NCBI GenBank assembly: GCA_030268105.1
Contig: BSDZ01000094.1
Location: 1,612,501 to 1,676,500, forward strand
Origin: Volvox africanus
Taxonomy: Eukaryota; Chlorophyta; Chlorophyceae; Chlamydomonadales; Volvocaceae
Length of the DNA: 64,000 nt
Reading direction: 5' to 3'
Part shown: positions 22,267-32,809 of the stretch, piece after piece
Numbering within the stretch: position 1 is the stretch's first letter
Layout of the letters: the number at the start of each line of letters is the position of its first letter
The notes under the pieces: generated by a model
What the model was told of the DNA's origin: nothing
Seen by the model: the letters and a program-made list of their open reading frames with translations, nothing else
The model's database searches: none
Translations under genes and position numbers: made by a program

Positions 22267-24157
22267 ATGGGCAGGGTCCTGAACGAACTCCACCTAGCTA
22301 AGCTAGCTAGGCGGCAGCCAGGCTAGAAAGCAGGCATCAACACGGGCAGTGCGTAAGTGTGCTCGGTTTTATTTACTGGCTGGTATGTACATATGTATGC
22401 ATGGTACCGGTAAGGATGAAAATTACAGTTGCAGAGTCGAGATGAAGTCTGTCTACCTATCTGAACGATCAGGCGGAACTTCGTGCAGGTGAGCAGCAGT
22501 TGAGGGCTCTGATGCAGCGTTTTGGATTGCAGACTTTTCCCGCCTTACTCTCTATTATTAAACGTGGTGTATGTGGGTGTGGGTGTATTTGCACACACAC
22601 ACATATTTTGTATTTGCACACACACGTATATATTTTGTACACGTATATATTGGCTACTTTCATCACGCGAGTAGCGAAGCCAATACCCTGATAATGTTAC
22701 AGTTATAATAACAATATGTAAACAAAAGAAATGCTCCACGCATGCATGCGTACATACGTACGTGCATGGCTTAGTTCGATCGGTTTAAGCCACGAAATTG
22801 TATTATATTTCATAGGTCCATCTGTTCATAACTGCCTCAATTCTATATCTATATCTCGGCTGCAGCTTGCACAATACGTATACCTGCATGCATGCTAGCA
22901 ACCTCTCAGCACCCATACATATATGTATATACAAACACTTGCTTGCTTCGCCCAACTGCGTCCAAGTTTCCGCTCTCATATAATATTATAGCAAGGCCCA
23001 TTAAATACCATTAATTAGCAACAACAGAAATTCCTGAAAATTCCTGCCACCGATTATTATAAAAGGTCACCAGCCAGCTAAAACATCTGCTGTAAGCAAG
23101 TGATGCACGTGTGGAGAAGATCATGCCTATAAAATGTATATCACGAAGAATGTAATGTAATGACTGGATAACCTGCAATTAATGCCAGATATAATATGAT
23201 GACGACATCGTCAATTACGGCATTGTCTAACTATCAATAAATGGATGAATGTATATACGCCAGCCATGCATGCAAATAATCTAATGTTAATGTTGTGTTG
23301 ATTCATTCATGACGTATAAACGCCGTCGCCGCTCGCCATGCCACCATCTATCACCACTATTTTTTCGTGGTATTTTATTACGCTTTCGACTGCATGCATG
23401 CACACGTACGCAAGTACGTAGCACGGCAGGCACGCGCACACACCTTTACATCCCTAGCTGCTTGCCGCATTTCGACATGCATGTATGTATGCATGGTTCC
23501 CCCTTGTAGACTGCTGCCTGCCTGCAAGCTTGCAAACATGCATGCATGCATGAGTACTGCTGCTGGCTTGTAAGCTCAGAATAAAATTCATGTTCCCATC
23601 CATCCATCCATCCATCCATTCATCAATTCACTTTATCAGTAGCAGAAGTAATAAAATAGAGTAAACTTCTGGGCACATAGACAGTCTTGCATTCTCAGTC
23701 GTCCGTCGCGCACCAGATCATCGTCAATGCCATGGCTTGTTTGGCTAGAAGAAAGTTGGCCCGGAAAAAATTCCCGGTACGACAGTTGTGTTTGGAAGTA
23801 CTGCATACAGATAGAAAATATATACGAAGAGCGGGCGACAGAAAGATTGGAAGTAATAAGCAGATAGATCGAGATTTTGCATATATAGGCATAGTTTACA
23901 TGCACGCATTGATAGGGTACATAGATATAAAACATATACTCCTCGGATTGCATACATGCATAAATACTTATACGCAATTATGCATGACATATATGTAGCT
24001 AGATAGCGTGATGCGATGCGGTGTGATGGACGGGTGTCATGCATCAAGCGATCGCATGCGTGTATGTATATGCACACCCCCCTAATAGTAATAATAATGC
24101 ATGTCTATGCGTTAAATGCCATATATGCTTTATGTTATATGCTTTATGTTATATTTT

Positions 24158-24355
24158 TATATTATATTATATTATATTATATTATATTATATTATATTAT
24201 ATTATATTATATTATATTATATTATATTATATTATATTATATTATATTATATTATATTATATTATATTATATTATATTATATTATATTATATTATATTAT
24301 ATTATATTATATTATATTATATTATATTATATTATATTATATTATATTATATTAT
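24158..24355 (+). repeat. (TTATA)n pentanucleotide array, about 40 copies
   Basis: Nearly perfect TATAT-TATAT type pentanucleotide array of about 200 bp. It opens all three plus frames, which explains several long but meaningless Tyr/Ile/Leu-rich frames here. Confidence 0.95.
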
Positions 24356-24434
24356 ATATATTTATATTATATTATATATTTATTATATATATTTATATTT
24401 ATATTATATATTATATGTCATATATAATCCTGAT

Positions 24435-24578
24435 TAGGGTATCTATGGCTAATATCCGGGATGATAAAAAAACTGAACAAATTCCGATCGATCGGGCCTC
24501 AACAGTTTGGCGGATATTTACACAGAGATGCAACATGGTGCTTGTCCTTTCAGGGCAACTCGCCCATAGCGTAATGCC
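24435..24578 (-). repeat. R1 repeat copy (reverse) joined to a TIR-element end
   Basis: 24435-24535 is the reverse of the R1 blocks (CCGCCAAACTGTTGAGGCCC, then a GATATTAGCC-like segment and GATACCCT). It is followed directly by GTGCTTGTCCTTTCAGGGCA and CTCGCCCATAGCGTAATGC, a diverged form of the right end of the element at 32112-32804. Confidence 0.6.
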
Positions 24579-24627
24579 TAAAATATCTAACACCTACCAG
24601 CGATATGCAGAAGTAATATAAGCTCAC

Positions 24628-26682
24628 CGTTCTTTAGGAAGTAAATGTCATTGGCGACGTTCCCGTGCTCCCGATAGCGGCAGACGACCATCTTGCAACC
24701 GCCCATGAGCGTTCTGCTGCCAATCTTCATAGTCATGTCCTTTAAAGCATATCCACAACCGAGCTTAGTCGTAGCCTTCCAAACCAGCTGGGTGAAGTGT
24801 CCCGTGCCTTTGGGCCAGTTCTCTAGGAATGGGTAAATTGCGCTAAAATTATAACTCATCACTTCGGCATACCAGCCTTTTGACACAAATTCGCATTTGT
24901 CATTTGGTTTTGGGACACCGGACATTTGATACAGATTTTCACCATCATTACCCTTGTGGTGGACCATCTTGCAGTCCTTAACAAGTTTGGCAGCGTAATC
25001 GGTTGCGGCGGCCGCCATGGACTCGTCCCACATCAAGGGCGGAGCGCTGTGGAAGGAACGGTAGTAGTTGTGCTCATCTAGCACCTGCTGGGCGTCAGGA
25101 CAGTTACCGCCTGCAGAAGAGACAGCGGCAGCAAAATAAATAATTATTGCCGGTTTGTATCGTGATGCATACCACTACTCGCTTAAGAAATAGCTCGTGA
25201 GTGAGCTTGTTAACGACTAAACAGTATAGAATCCTGTTATCATTACCATTATCACGATATATACTTTATTGGTCATGAATTGCTCGGCAAGCTACATACG
25301 TCGGTAGGTGCCTCAGATCGGTTGATAAACTAAACCGAACTAACTCCAACGGCACAACTAGAACTAACCTTGCAAGCAACAAATAACTAATACCAATTAA
25401 TATTGAGCCTGAGATTTAATAATAAACAATCGTGATATGTAGTGATGACCAACCTGGAAGTACGCCAGTCACGATGATTGCGGTACGCGGTGGCGGTGGG
25501 GGTGATGATACCGGTGGGCGTGGTGGCTTTGGTGTAGGCGGTGGCGGCTGGGGTCGCGGGGGTGGGGGTTTATCCGTCTTCGGGTTTGTTGGAGGACGCG
25601 GCAGTGGGGGAGGGAATGGGGAAGGGCTGCGACTGGGTGGGTGTCGTGGATGGCGTGGGTGTCGTGGATGGGGTGGGGGTCGTGGACTGTTCGGCGGTCG
25701 AAGCAATCTTGAAGAAGGCTTCTTCAGCTTTAACAAGGGTCTTGGAGATGAGGGCTTTGTGGTGGTGCTATTATCTGCAAGGCAAGTATATACACAAACA
25801 TATATAGAGACAACATATAAGTATCACATAAATTAGATACACACGCATTGTAATTACAAGCAATTGAAAAAGCAAGCAACTAAACAAGGAACGAAATGAG
25901 CATCTGATGAACAAGTAATTAAATCTATATCCCATACTTAATTATCAATGATTTTGTTTTCCACGTTAACCTTAATATCTTAAATATCTATCGATCAGCA
26001 TACATATGCCGCTGCTCTGCCGGCACGTAATTGCTTGATGGTTTCTATCTTATGTACATGCTCATGCATAATCATACTTAACATGTAATACACAATTACA
26101 TTTTCAAGTAGTATATTGTATATATATGTATTATATATGGCTAGGAGATGCAGTTGGTACATACAATACTCGGACTACGTATGTTTTGTGGCAAGCAACA
26201 CGAAATAAATCAGCGTATATGAGTAGCCGCCTGCGCATATATATATACAGCTGCTGGTTGATGATGATGCGTAGCTCGCTATTCATATATACATATGAGT
26301 ATATGCATACATATGGGTATGCTACTCATATGAATGCATATACATATACATACATATACGTTCGAGCATATATTTGGTTAATTAATATGATTCGTATCTT
26401 TTTTTGCTCACAGACATCATCGACTACAAAAAAATAAAAAACGATGGCGGCAGAAAATATATATACAGCGAGAAAAATATGAGTGATGAAGGAAGGTGTA
26501 TATGGTTGGTTATATAATCAATGCAGATAGAGTGCGCGAACTTACGTACCCGCTAATGTTACTACTGCTGTTTGTGCCGTTGTCAGTTGCGAAAGCGTCA
26601 GAAGTGCTAATAACGTCAGCATTGCGTAAGCTGATGATGCTGATGCTGATGCTGATGCCGATGCGACCGTTTGTTGCGCCAT
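24628..26682 (-). CDS. CAP3: secreted CAP-domain protein, Pro-rich linker
   Basis: Three exons: 26682-26550 (MAQQTVASASASASASS.. followed by the hydrophobic MLTLLALLTLSQL), 25774-25454 (about 107 residues rich in Pro, Arg and Ser, ending VTGVLPG) and 25110-24628 (CAP). Both joins are phase 1, giving about 312 residues before an unseen last exon. The CAP part starts GGNCPDAQQVLDEHNYYR and has VHHKGNDGENL, WYAEV, GHFTQLVW, GGCKMVVCRYREHGNVAND, so the cavity His/Glu set is complete. Unlike CAP1 and CAP2, no intron splits QLVW. Read-through past the donor at 24627 would add GELILLLHIAGRC and stop. It is the head-to-head paralogue of CAP4. A secreted wall or matrix protein is likely (inference). 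Confidence 0.87.
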
Positions 26683-26689
26683 TGTAATT

Positions 26690-29200
26690 ATAGTTGGAAC
26701 GAAGCAAGCAAGCTAGGCCGCACGACGAGAATGAACGGATTTATGAAGGCGGCGATTTGAGCTTAGGCAGACATACGCACATTTATATATACATATGCAG
26801 GTTAGCGTAGCTGCGTAATAAATAATTAAGTATGTAATAAGTCGGTGCGTGCTGCTAGCTTGGGTACGTCTGGTCGGGCAGATGACGCGACGTTTCACTT
26901 CGATTCAATGATACATTCTTTCTATATATATCAAGTGTTATTTTTGTTATCAATCTTCAAAAAGGTTAAGTTATGCGTGTCCTTGGAGGAAATAATTTGA
27001 CAGAAGTATTGCAGCGACAGAAGTAATGCAGCTACAGGTATGTCTAAATTTATTTTTGCTTGGAGTGCTGAAAAACGACTGCTTTTAGGTAATGTGAAGC
27101 GGCGCTCAATGCCGTCGTACTATGTCTCTTCGGCACCTCTTTTTTAAAAGTTCCTTCAAAATAACTTATCTTTATTTAATGTTATCATGATGAAATAAAG
27201 AATGTCGATAATTTATTTTATCAATGAGCAGGCGGTTAGGGCGAGCCCACGGCCTGCGATGCGGCAGCAACTCTCCAACTCCATTTATCACTTCTCTTCG
27301 CAGATATAGATGTGAGGATACGACGACTTCTTTGTTTTTCAATTATGAGGAGCGAGATGGACGGTAATGGTCAGATTTGGGATCGAGTTCGCGGGCGATC
27401 GCGCGACTGCGTGCGTGTACACAAACAAGCATAAACAACTATCAACAAGCACACACAAGCACGAAGATATAAATAACGTACATTTCATACATAATTACAT
27501 ACATACATGCATATATGTTATATAAGGACATAAAAACACCACCTGTTTGCAAGCAGGAGTGAGCTCTTTATTTATTGCCATTACCATCTTTTTGTCACCA
27601 CATACGCTGTCACCATATACGTGTGTTACGTGCGTGTCTGCGTCCGTACCTTATGTGCGATTTCATGTATATATGCCTGTCCGTCGTTCGTTGTGGTAGG
27701 TATGAGTATAAATACAGATGTATATTATGTATATACCCGATATTCCATATATATTTATATATTTGTGCGTGTGTGTGTGTGCAGCGAACCATAGACAAAG
27801 AAACCGATCGACGATGATCAAACGCAACCAAGGATTTATAATAAGCAAGGCGTACGCGCGTGCCGCCGAATTATGAACGCTAGCTAGCTGTCAATTAAAT
27901 GTTAGAAATCCCTTTCCAGAATTCCGTAATTATTAACTTTTATTGATCGTGCTCACGGATGGCCGCAATGCATTGCGCCATTAACGTACCATAGCCGTAC
28001 TATACGTACTTTCCACCCTGCAGTATCTATCCTGCGCCCCATCACCCCTACCTAACTGTCCTTGCCGCAATTGTTTTCTGCTGTGCTAATACATTCCGGT
28101 AGACATTACATATAAATATACATGTAACATATAATATAAATTTATATATGTTATCTATAACATAACACACACATATATAGACGGGACTGGCTATATCCAC
28201 GATTGGCTATCCGCTCATGCTTGCTTTATCATTCCTCGTCCGTTGCATCATGCCCTTACTAAACAAAGAGCTCGCGATTTAACGTCAAGAGTAGACATCA
28301 TAGTTACTTTCATCATTATAGTACATATATACACCGTCCCTTATATGATAAATATCGCTCGGTTCGATTAGCTCGATCGTCACAATCTCAGTTGCTGCTT
28401 TCATCCCTCGACAGTGAGCTTCATCATCTCCTTACCTCTTAGAGAAAACATGTTATATATATGTTATATATGTATACATGTATGGAAGTTGTATGTACAG
28501 TTTTGCTTGGTTGTCTGTTTACTTGTTTGCCATGCATGAGGAAATAAATTTTAACAATTGATGGCAAAACAAATGTTATGTAATGTTCATGTAACGTAAC
28601 TTGCAATAAAAAAATGGACTTGAATTTATTTATCATTATTGCCGGGTGGACGCATGCCGCCGAATGAAGACGCGACGAGACACGTACACTACAAAAGTAC
28701 GACGCAACGAACGCCGCTCCATATTCCCCGCTTACTAAAATTAATAATTAAGTTTAACTCTTTAGGTAATTTAGCCTTACAAATATATATAAATCTAGCT
28801 CTCTGTTTGTCAAATAAGATTATTTGAAATATGTTTTATTTTGATTTCATGATTCATGCCGTCATGTCTTGTCATAACTTAATATTTAACACAACATTCA
28901 TACATAATTAATATATAACAATATATAACAATATACGGCATAAAAACGAAAAAGCTTCCATCCAGGAGTAGTCGGTTCGCCTCCCTACCCTACCCTACCC
29001 TACCCTACCCTACCCTACCTACCCTTTCCTCCGCTTCCACCAACAATCAACCACCGATCTGTGCTATCTTGCCTACCCGCTTACTTGTCAGCAGACTAGT
29101 TAATTTGCCCAGTCAGCCAATAGTAGTTGACAGGGTCGGATCGATCGTCGCCATAGATTAATTCTCCATCTATCGTCTCCGTGCATTACTTCGCCAATAA
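26690..29200. other. Divergent intergenic region between CAP3 and CAP4
   Basis: About 2.5 kb separate the two head-to-head start codons. It is AT-rich with TA/CATA runs (27640-27770, 28100-28150) and a (TACCC)n run at 28985-29024. No coding frame is supported. Promoters of both genes must lie here; I see no motif I can name with confidence. Confidence 0.5.
28985..29024 (+). repeat. (CTACC)n short tandem repeat
   Basis: About seven tandem TACCC units, telomere-like in composition but lacking the AAA of the CCCTAAAA telomere unit. Lies about 180 bp upstream of the CAP4 start. Confidence 0.85.
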
Positions 29201-29202
29201 TA

Positions 29203-31994
29203 ATGGCGTATCAAAGGACCTCATCAACATCAACATCAACATCAACATCAACTTTCATCATCTTAATGGAATTCGCCCTTCTATTAGCTTCACTCCTGGC
29301 AGCAGCACAAACAGCAGCAGCAGTAGAGGGTAAGTCCGAATCGTTTTTTCTGGTAGCTTTTTTCCGCTACCCTATCTTCCGTCCATCTTCCGGGACGCAC
29401 CTGCACACTCACCACACACACTGCACACACGCATATAATTTATGCCGCGTGAACCTGGCCAAGTAATGTTCTTCAAAGTCGTGGGAGGAGACGTTATGTA
29501 TGTATGCGAATAAACATGTTAAAACATGTTTTATAGCCCCGCTTGCATGCACTCGAGGCTTATTTAAATATGCATTATAATTTTGATAATTCCGTCCGAA
29601 TGTTTGATATATATATCAAAATTTTATTATATATTATATATATGTATATATTTTATTGTATTATATATTTATGTATATATATATAATATAAACGGTTAGT
29701 TATGTGCGTATATGAACTGTTTATTTATTACCGTTCTGGTAGTACATTTTTTCTGCTTGTGTATTTGAAATAGCTACTTTATGTTTTACATAGTTAGCTT
29801 GGCATACATGTAGGCATGCATGCACAATTGTTTCCCAGCTATGTACGTTGGCTAAAATCATTGCAAAGCATTTAATTCATTACATATGCATGGCAACTGC
29901 GCGATAATAATTATGTTAGGAGATAATCAGTGCTTTTTGCAAATATAATGTATGGTATGGCATGTTGTGTGGCACTTTTTATTTATATGAAATCTTAGTT
30001 AATCCTGATGGTCTGTATGGAATTGTGATGCTGCCTAGATTCCCCAGGATACTACAGCCATTTGGTACGTAATTAAAGCCTGTCAAGGTGAATACATTCG
30101 CCTTTACTGAAGTTAAGTGTATATATGTTTGCGAGCGTGTTTTTACACGCAGCCGGCCCTTCGTGGCTCACAGGAGCAGCAACGGAAGCAGCAAGCGGAG
30201 GCGGACCATCTTCAAGACCCTTGTTAAAGCTGAAGAAGCCTTCTCCAAGATTGCTTCTACCGCCGCCCAGTCCACGACCCCCACCCCGTCCACGACCCCC
30301 ACCCAGTCGCAGCCCTTCCCCATTCCCTCCCCCACTGCCGCGTCCTCCAACAAACCTGAAGACGGATAAACCCCCACCCCCGCGACCCCAGCCGCCACCG
30401 CCTACACCAAAGCCACCACGCCCACCGGTATCATCACCCCCACCGCCGCCGCCTGCCGCAATCATCAACGGGACTGGCGTACTTCCAGGTTGGTCATCAC
30501 TACATATCACGATTGTTTATTATTAAATCTCAGGCTCAATATTAATTGGTATTAGTTACTTGTTGCTTGCAAGGTTAGTTCTAGTTGTGCCGTTGGAGTT
30601 AGTTCGGTTTAGTCCATCAACCGATCTGAGGCACCTACCGACGTATGTAGCTTGCCGACTAATAAAGGACTAATAAAGGACTAATAAAGCATGTTTCGTG
30701 ATAATGGTAATGATAACAGGATTCTATACTGTTTAGTCGTTAACAAGCTCATTCACGAGTTTACATACTGCGTTACTGCGATACATACTGCGTTTCGTTG
30801 ATGACTTGGGTAGAGGACAAAATAGGAATACAATTTAAGGATATACGTATACAGATAGATTTACAGATATAGTCGTTTCCTGCCTATCTATCTTTGTTTC
30901 CGTGCCACCATGCATCCGGACGCCATTTCGCAATAACATATCTTATATCTATATATATCTAACAAATCATCAATCATGCGTCGGCACACATGCATCGCCA
31001 CACAAGGAATTGTTGGAAAGCAGTAGAGCTATCTACTGCCTAGTTCATTAGTGTACCTCTGCCGTTCGTAGGTTATATGACGGTAGATGGGTAGGTGCCG
31101 CCTACCGTGCCTGTTTGATATCTCTATTTCTTATAAGTTGATATCTGCCTACCATACGTGCATAACTAAAAAGCCCACTCTTATGTATGCCCAAGCACGC
31201 AACAGCAGCAGCCGACATCTATCTCGGATCCAATCTAGGTAATGAAACCCGTGGTATGTCACCATACCCGCCGTACATACCCGAGCGAGCCGTCAAGATA
31301 CTTCAAGCCACCCAGCACACTAAGCCATACATTATAGTAATACGTAACAAATCACCATTGAACACGTATGCACAACATCGCTTGTGTGCGTGCGTACGTA
31401 CGTACATGTGTACGCATATACGTACCCACGTCGGTAACTACCCCCCCCCATCCCCTCCGTCGTCGTTTCCTTTATATCACCCTGCCGCTGTCTCTTCTGC
31501 AGGCGGTAACTGTCCTGACGCCCAGGAGCTGCTTGATAGGCACAACTACTACCGTTCCTTCCACAGCGCTCCGCCCTTGGTGTGGGACCCGTCCATGGCG
31601 GCCGCCGCAACCACTTACGCTGCTACCCTCGCTACTCAGGATTGCATCATGAGGCACTCTAAGGTAGTAGACGGTGAAAACCTGTGGCAGGAGAATGGCT
31701 ACCCCAAAACGAATGATAAGTGCGCGTCTGCTACAAGAGATTGGTATGTCGAGATCAGGTACTACAATTTTGACGTACCGGATCCATTTACAACAAACTG
31801 GTACCAGACTCAAATGGTTGGGCACTTCAGCCAGCTAGTATGGAAGGGTTCTACCAAGCTGGGTTGTGGGTACGGCACGAAGGAAGTCCCCATGCGGTTT
31901 GGCGCCAAGATGTACATGGGCAGCTGCAAGATTGTCGTCTGCCGCTATCGGGACTTCGGAAATATCCCGACCGATAATAGCTTCCTCAAGAACG
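29203..31994 (+). CDS. CAP4: secreted CAP-domain protein, Pro-rich linker
   Basis: Three exons: 29203-29329 (MAYQRTSSTSTSTSTST.. then FIILMEFALLLASLLAAAQTA, donor GTAAGT), 30174-30488 (Pro/Arg/Ser linker, ending INGTGVLPG) and 31503-31994 (CAP). Joins are phase 1; about 311 residues before an unseen last exon. The CAP part opens GGNCPDAQELLDRHNYYR and has MRHSKVVDGENLW, WYVEI, GHFSQLVW, GSCKIVVCRYRDFGN; cavity residues are complete. The linker and flanking intron are nearly those of CAP3 in inverted orientation, with an 18-bp length difference, but intron 2 here is about 1,014 bp against 343 bp in CAP3. A TIR-bounded element follows at 32112. Confidence 0.87.
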
Positions 31995-32111
31995 GTGAGG
32001 ACGTAGTCATCATTAATATTATTCGAATAATGCATGCATACCATAGATACATTATGCACCCGCTATATGTTTTGTAGTCACTGTGTTTGCTTACATATAC
32101 ATATGTGTACA

Positions 32112-32156
32112 TATGAACGGGTGTTACACTGTGGGCGACTGTGTTTGCATGTGTAT

Positions 32157-32194
<38 letters not shown>

Positions 32195-32804
32195 GTATAT
32201 ATATATATATACAGGGATGCTTGCTTGCTCCTGGGTAGGGATGGGTTTTCCTTGGCCTTGAGGGCTGGGAGGGTTTTAGAGGGTGGAGAGGGAGGGCTCC
32301 CCAGCCTGTCTTGCAGGTAGGGATAGGGAAGGCTCTCAGTGGGCGTAGCCGTTGAGCTTTTCAGGGGGAGTGCCTTGGTGGCTTGTCATCCCCCCACCCC
32401 CCACCCCGCGTCTTTGGAGGGGTGGCTTGGGATGTTATCCCCCCTAGCTTGTCTGGTGGGCAGTTTGGGAGGGTCCGAGCTTTTTGCCCTCTTTCCCTAG
32501 AGTGTCCCTGGGAGGGGGGACCAAGGATTTTGCTTGGGAGGCAGTGGAGGTGGAGGAGGAGGGGTTTCCTTGCTTAGGGAGGTAGGGGTGCTCTCTTGCC
32601 CTCTCCGTCTGGGAGCTGGTGGGGTTGGCTGAGGCCTTGTTCCTTTGAGTAGCCAGGTTTGAGGCTCGTCAGGTCTGTGTCCCCTTGCTGGCTGAGGGAG
32701 GGGAGAAGTGCACGGCAGGACTAAGCCGTGTGTTTCCCCCTGTGCAGGGCCCCCGGTGCTTGTCCTCTCAGGACAAGTCGCCCACAGTGTAATACCCGTT
32801 CATA
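32112..32804. mobile_element. TIR-bounded non-autonomous element, 693 bp
   Basis: Ends are 29-bp inverted repeats with one mismatch: TATGAACGGGTGTTACACTG.. (32112-32140) and its inverse at 32776-32804. The interior begins with CA and TA dinucleotide runs, then becomes GT/GGG-rich on the plus strand, unlike the AT-rich flanks. There is no transposase frame and I could not define a target-site duplication. The same terminal sequence (GTGTTAC(A/G)CTGTGGGCG) recurs alone near 43585-43605, 45530-45550 and, reversed and diverged, 24550-24578. Confidence 0.7.
32157..32210 (+). repeat. (CA)n followed by (TA)n
   Basis: Dinucleotide runs just inside the left end of the TIR element. Confidence 0.95.
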
Positions 32805-32809
32805 CACAC

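Larger units (their letters stand above)
22270..24580. other. Intergenic, no gene recognised; many short repeats
   Basis: AT-rich, with CATGCATG and ACGTACGT runs, (CCAT)n near 23597-23619, the large ATATT array and a reverse R1 copy near 24435-24535. I see no coding frame beyond those created by the repeats. The 3' end of CAP3 probably lies at the right side. Confidence 0.5.

Noticed and set aside
24016..24621. Long plus-strand frames rich in Tyr, Ile and Leu
   Set aside because: Created by the pentanucleotide array, which has no stop in these frames.
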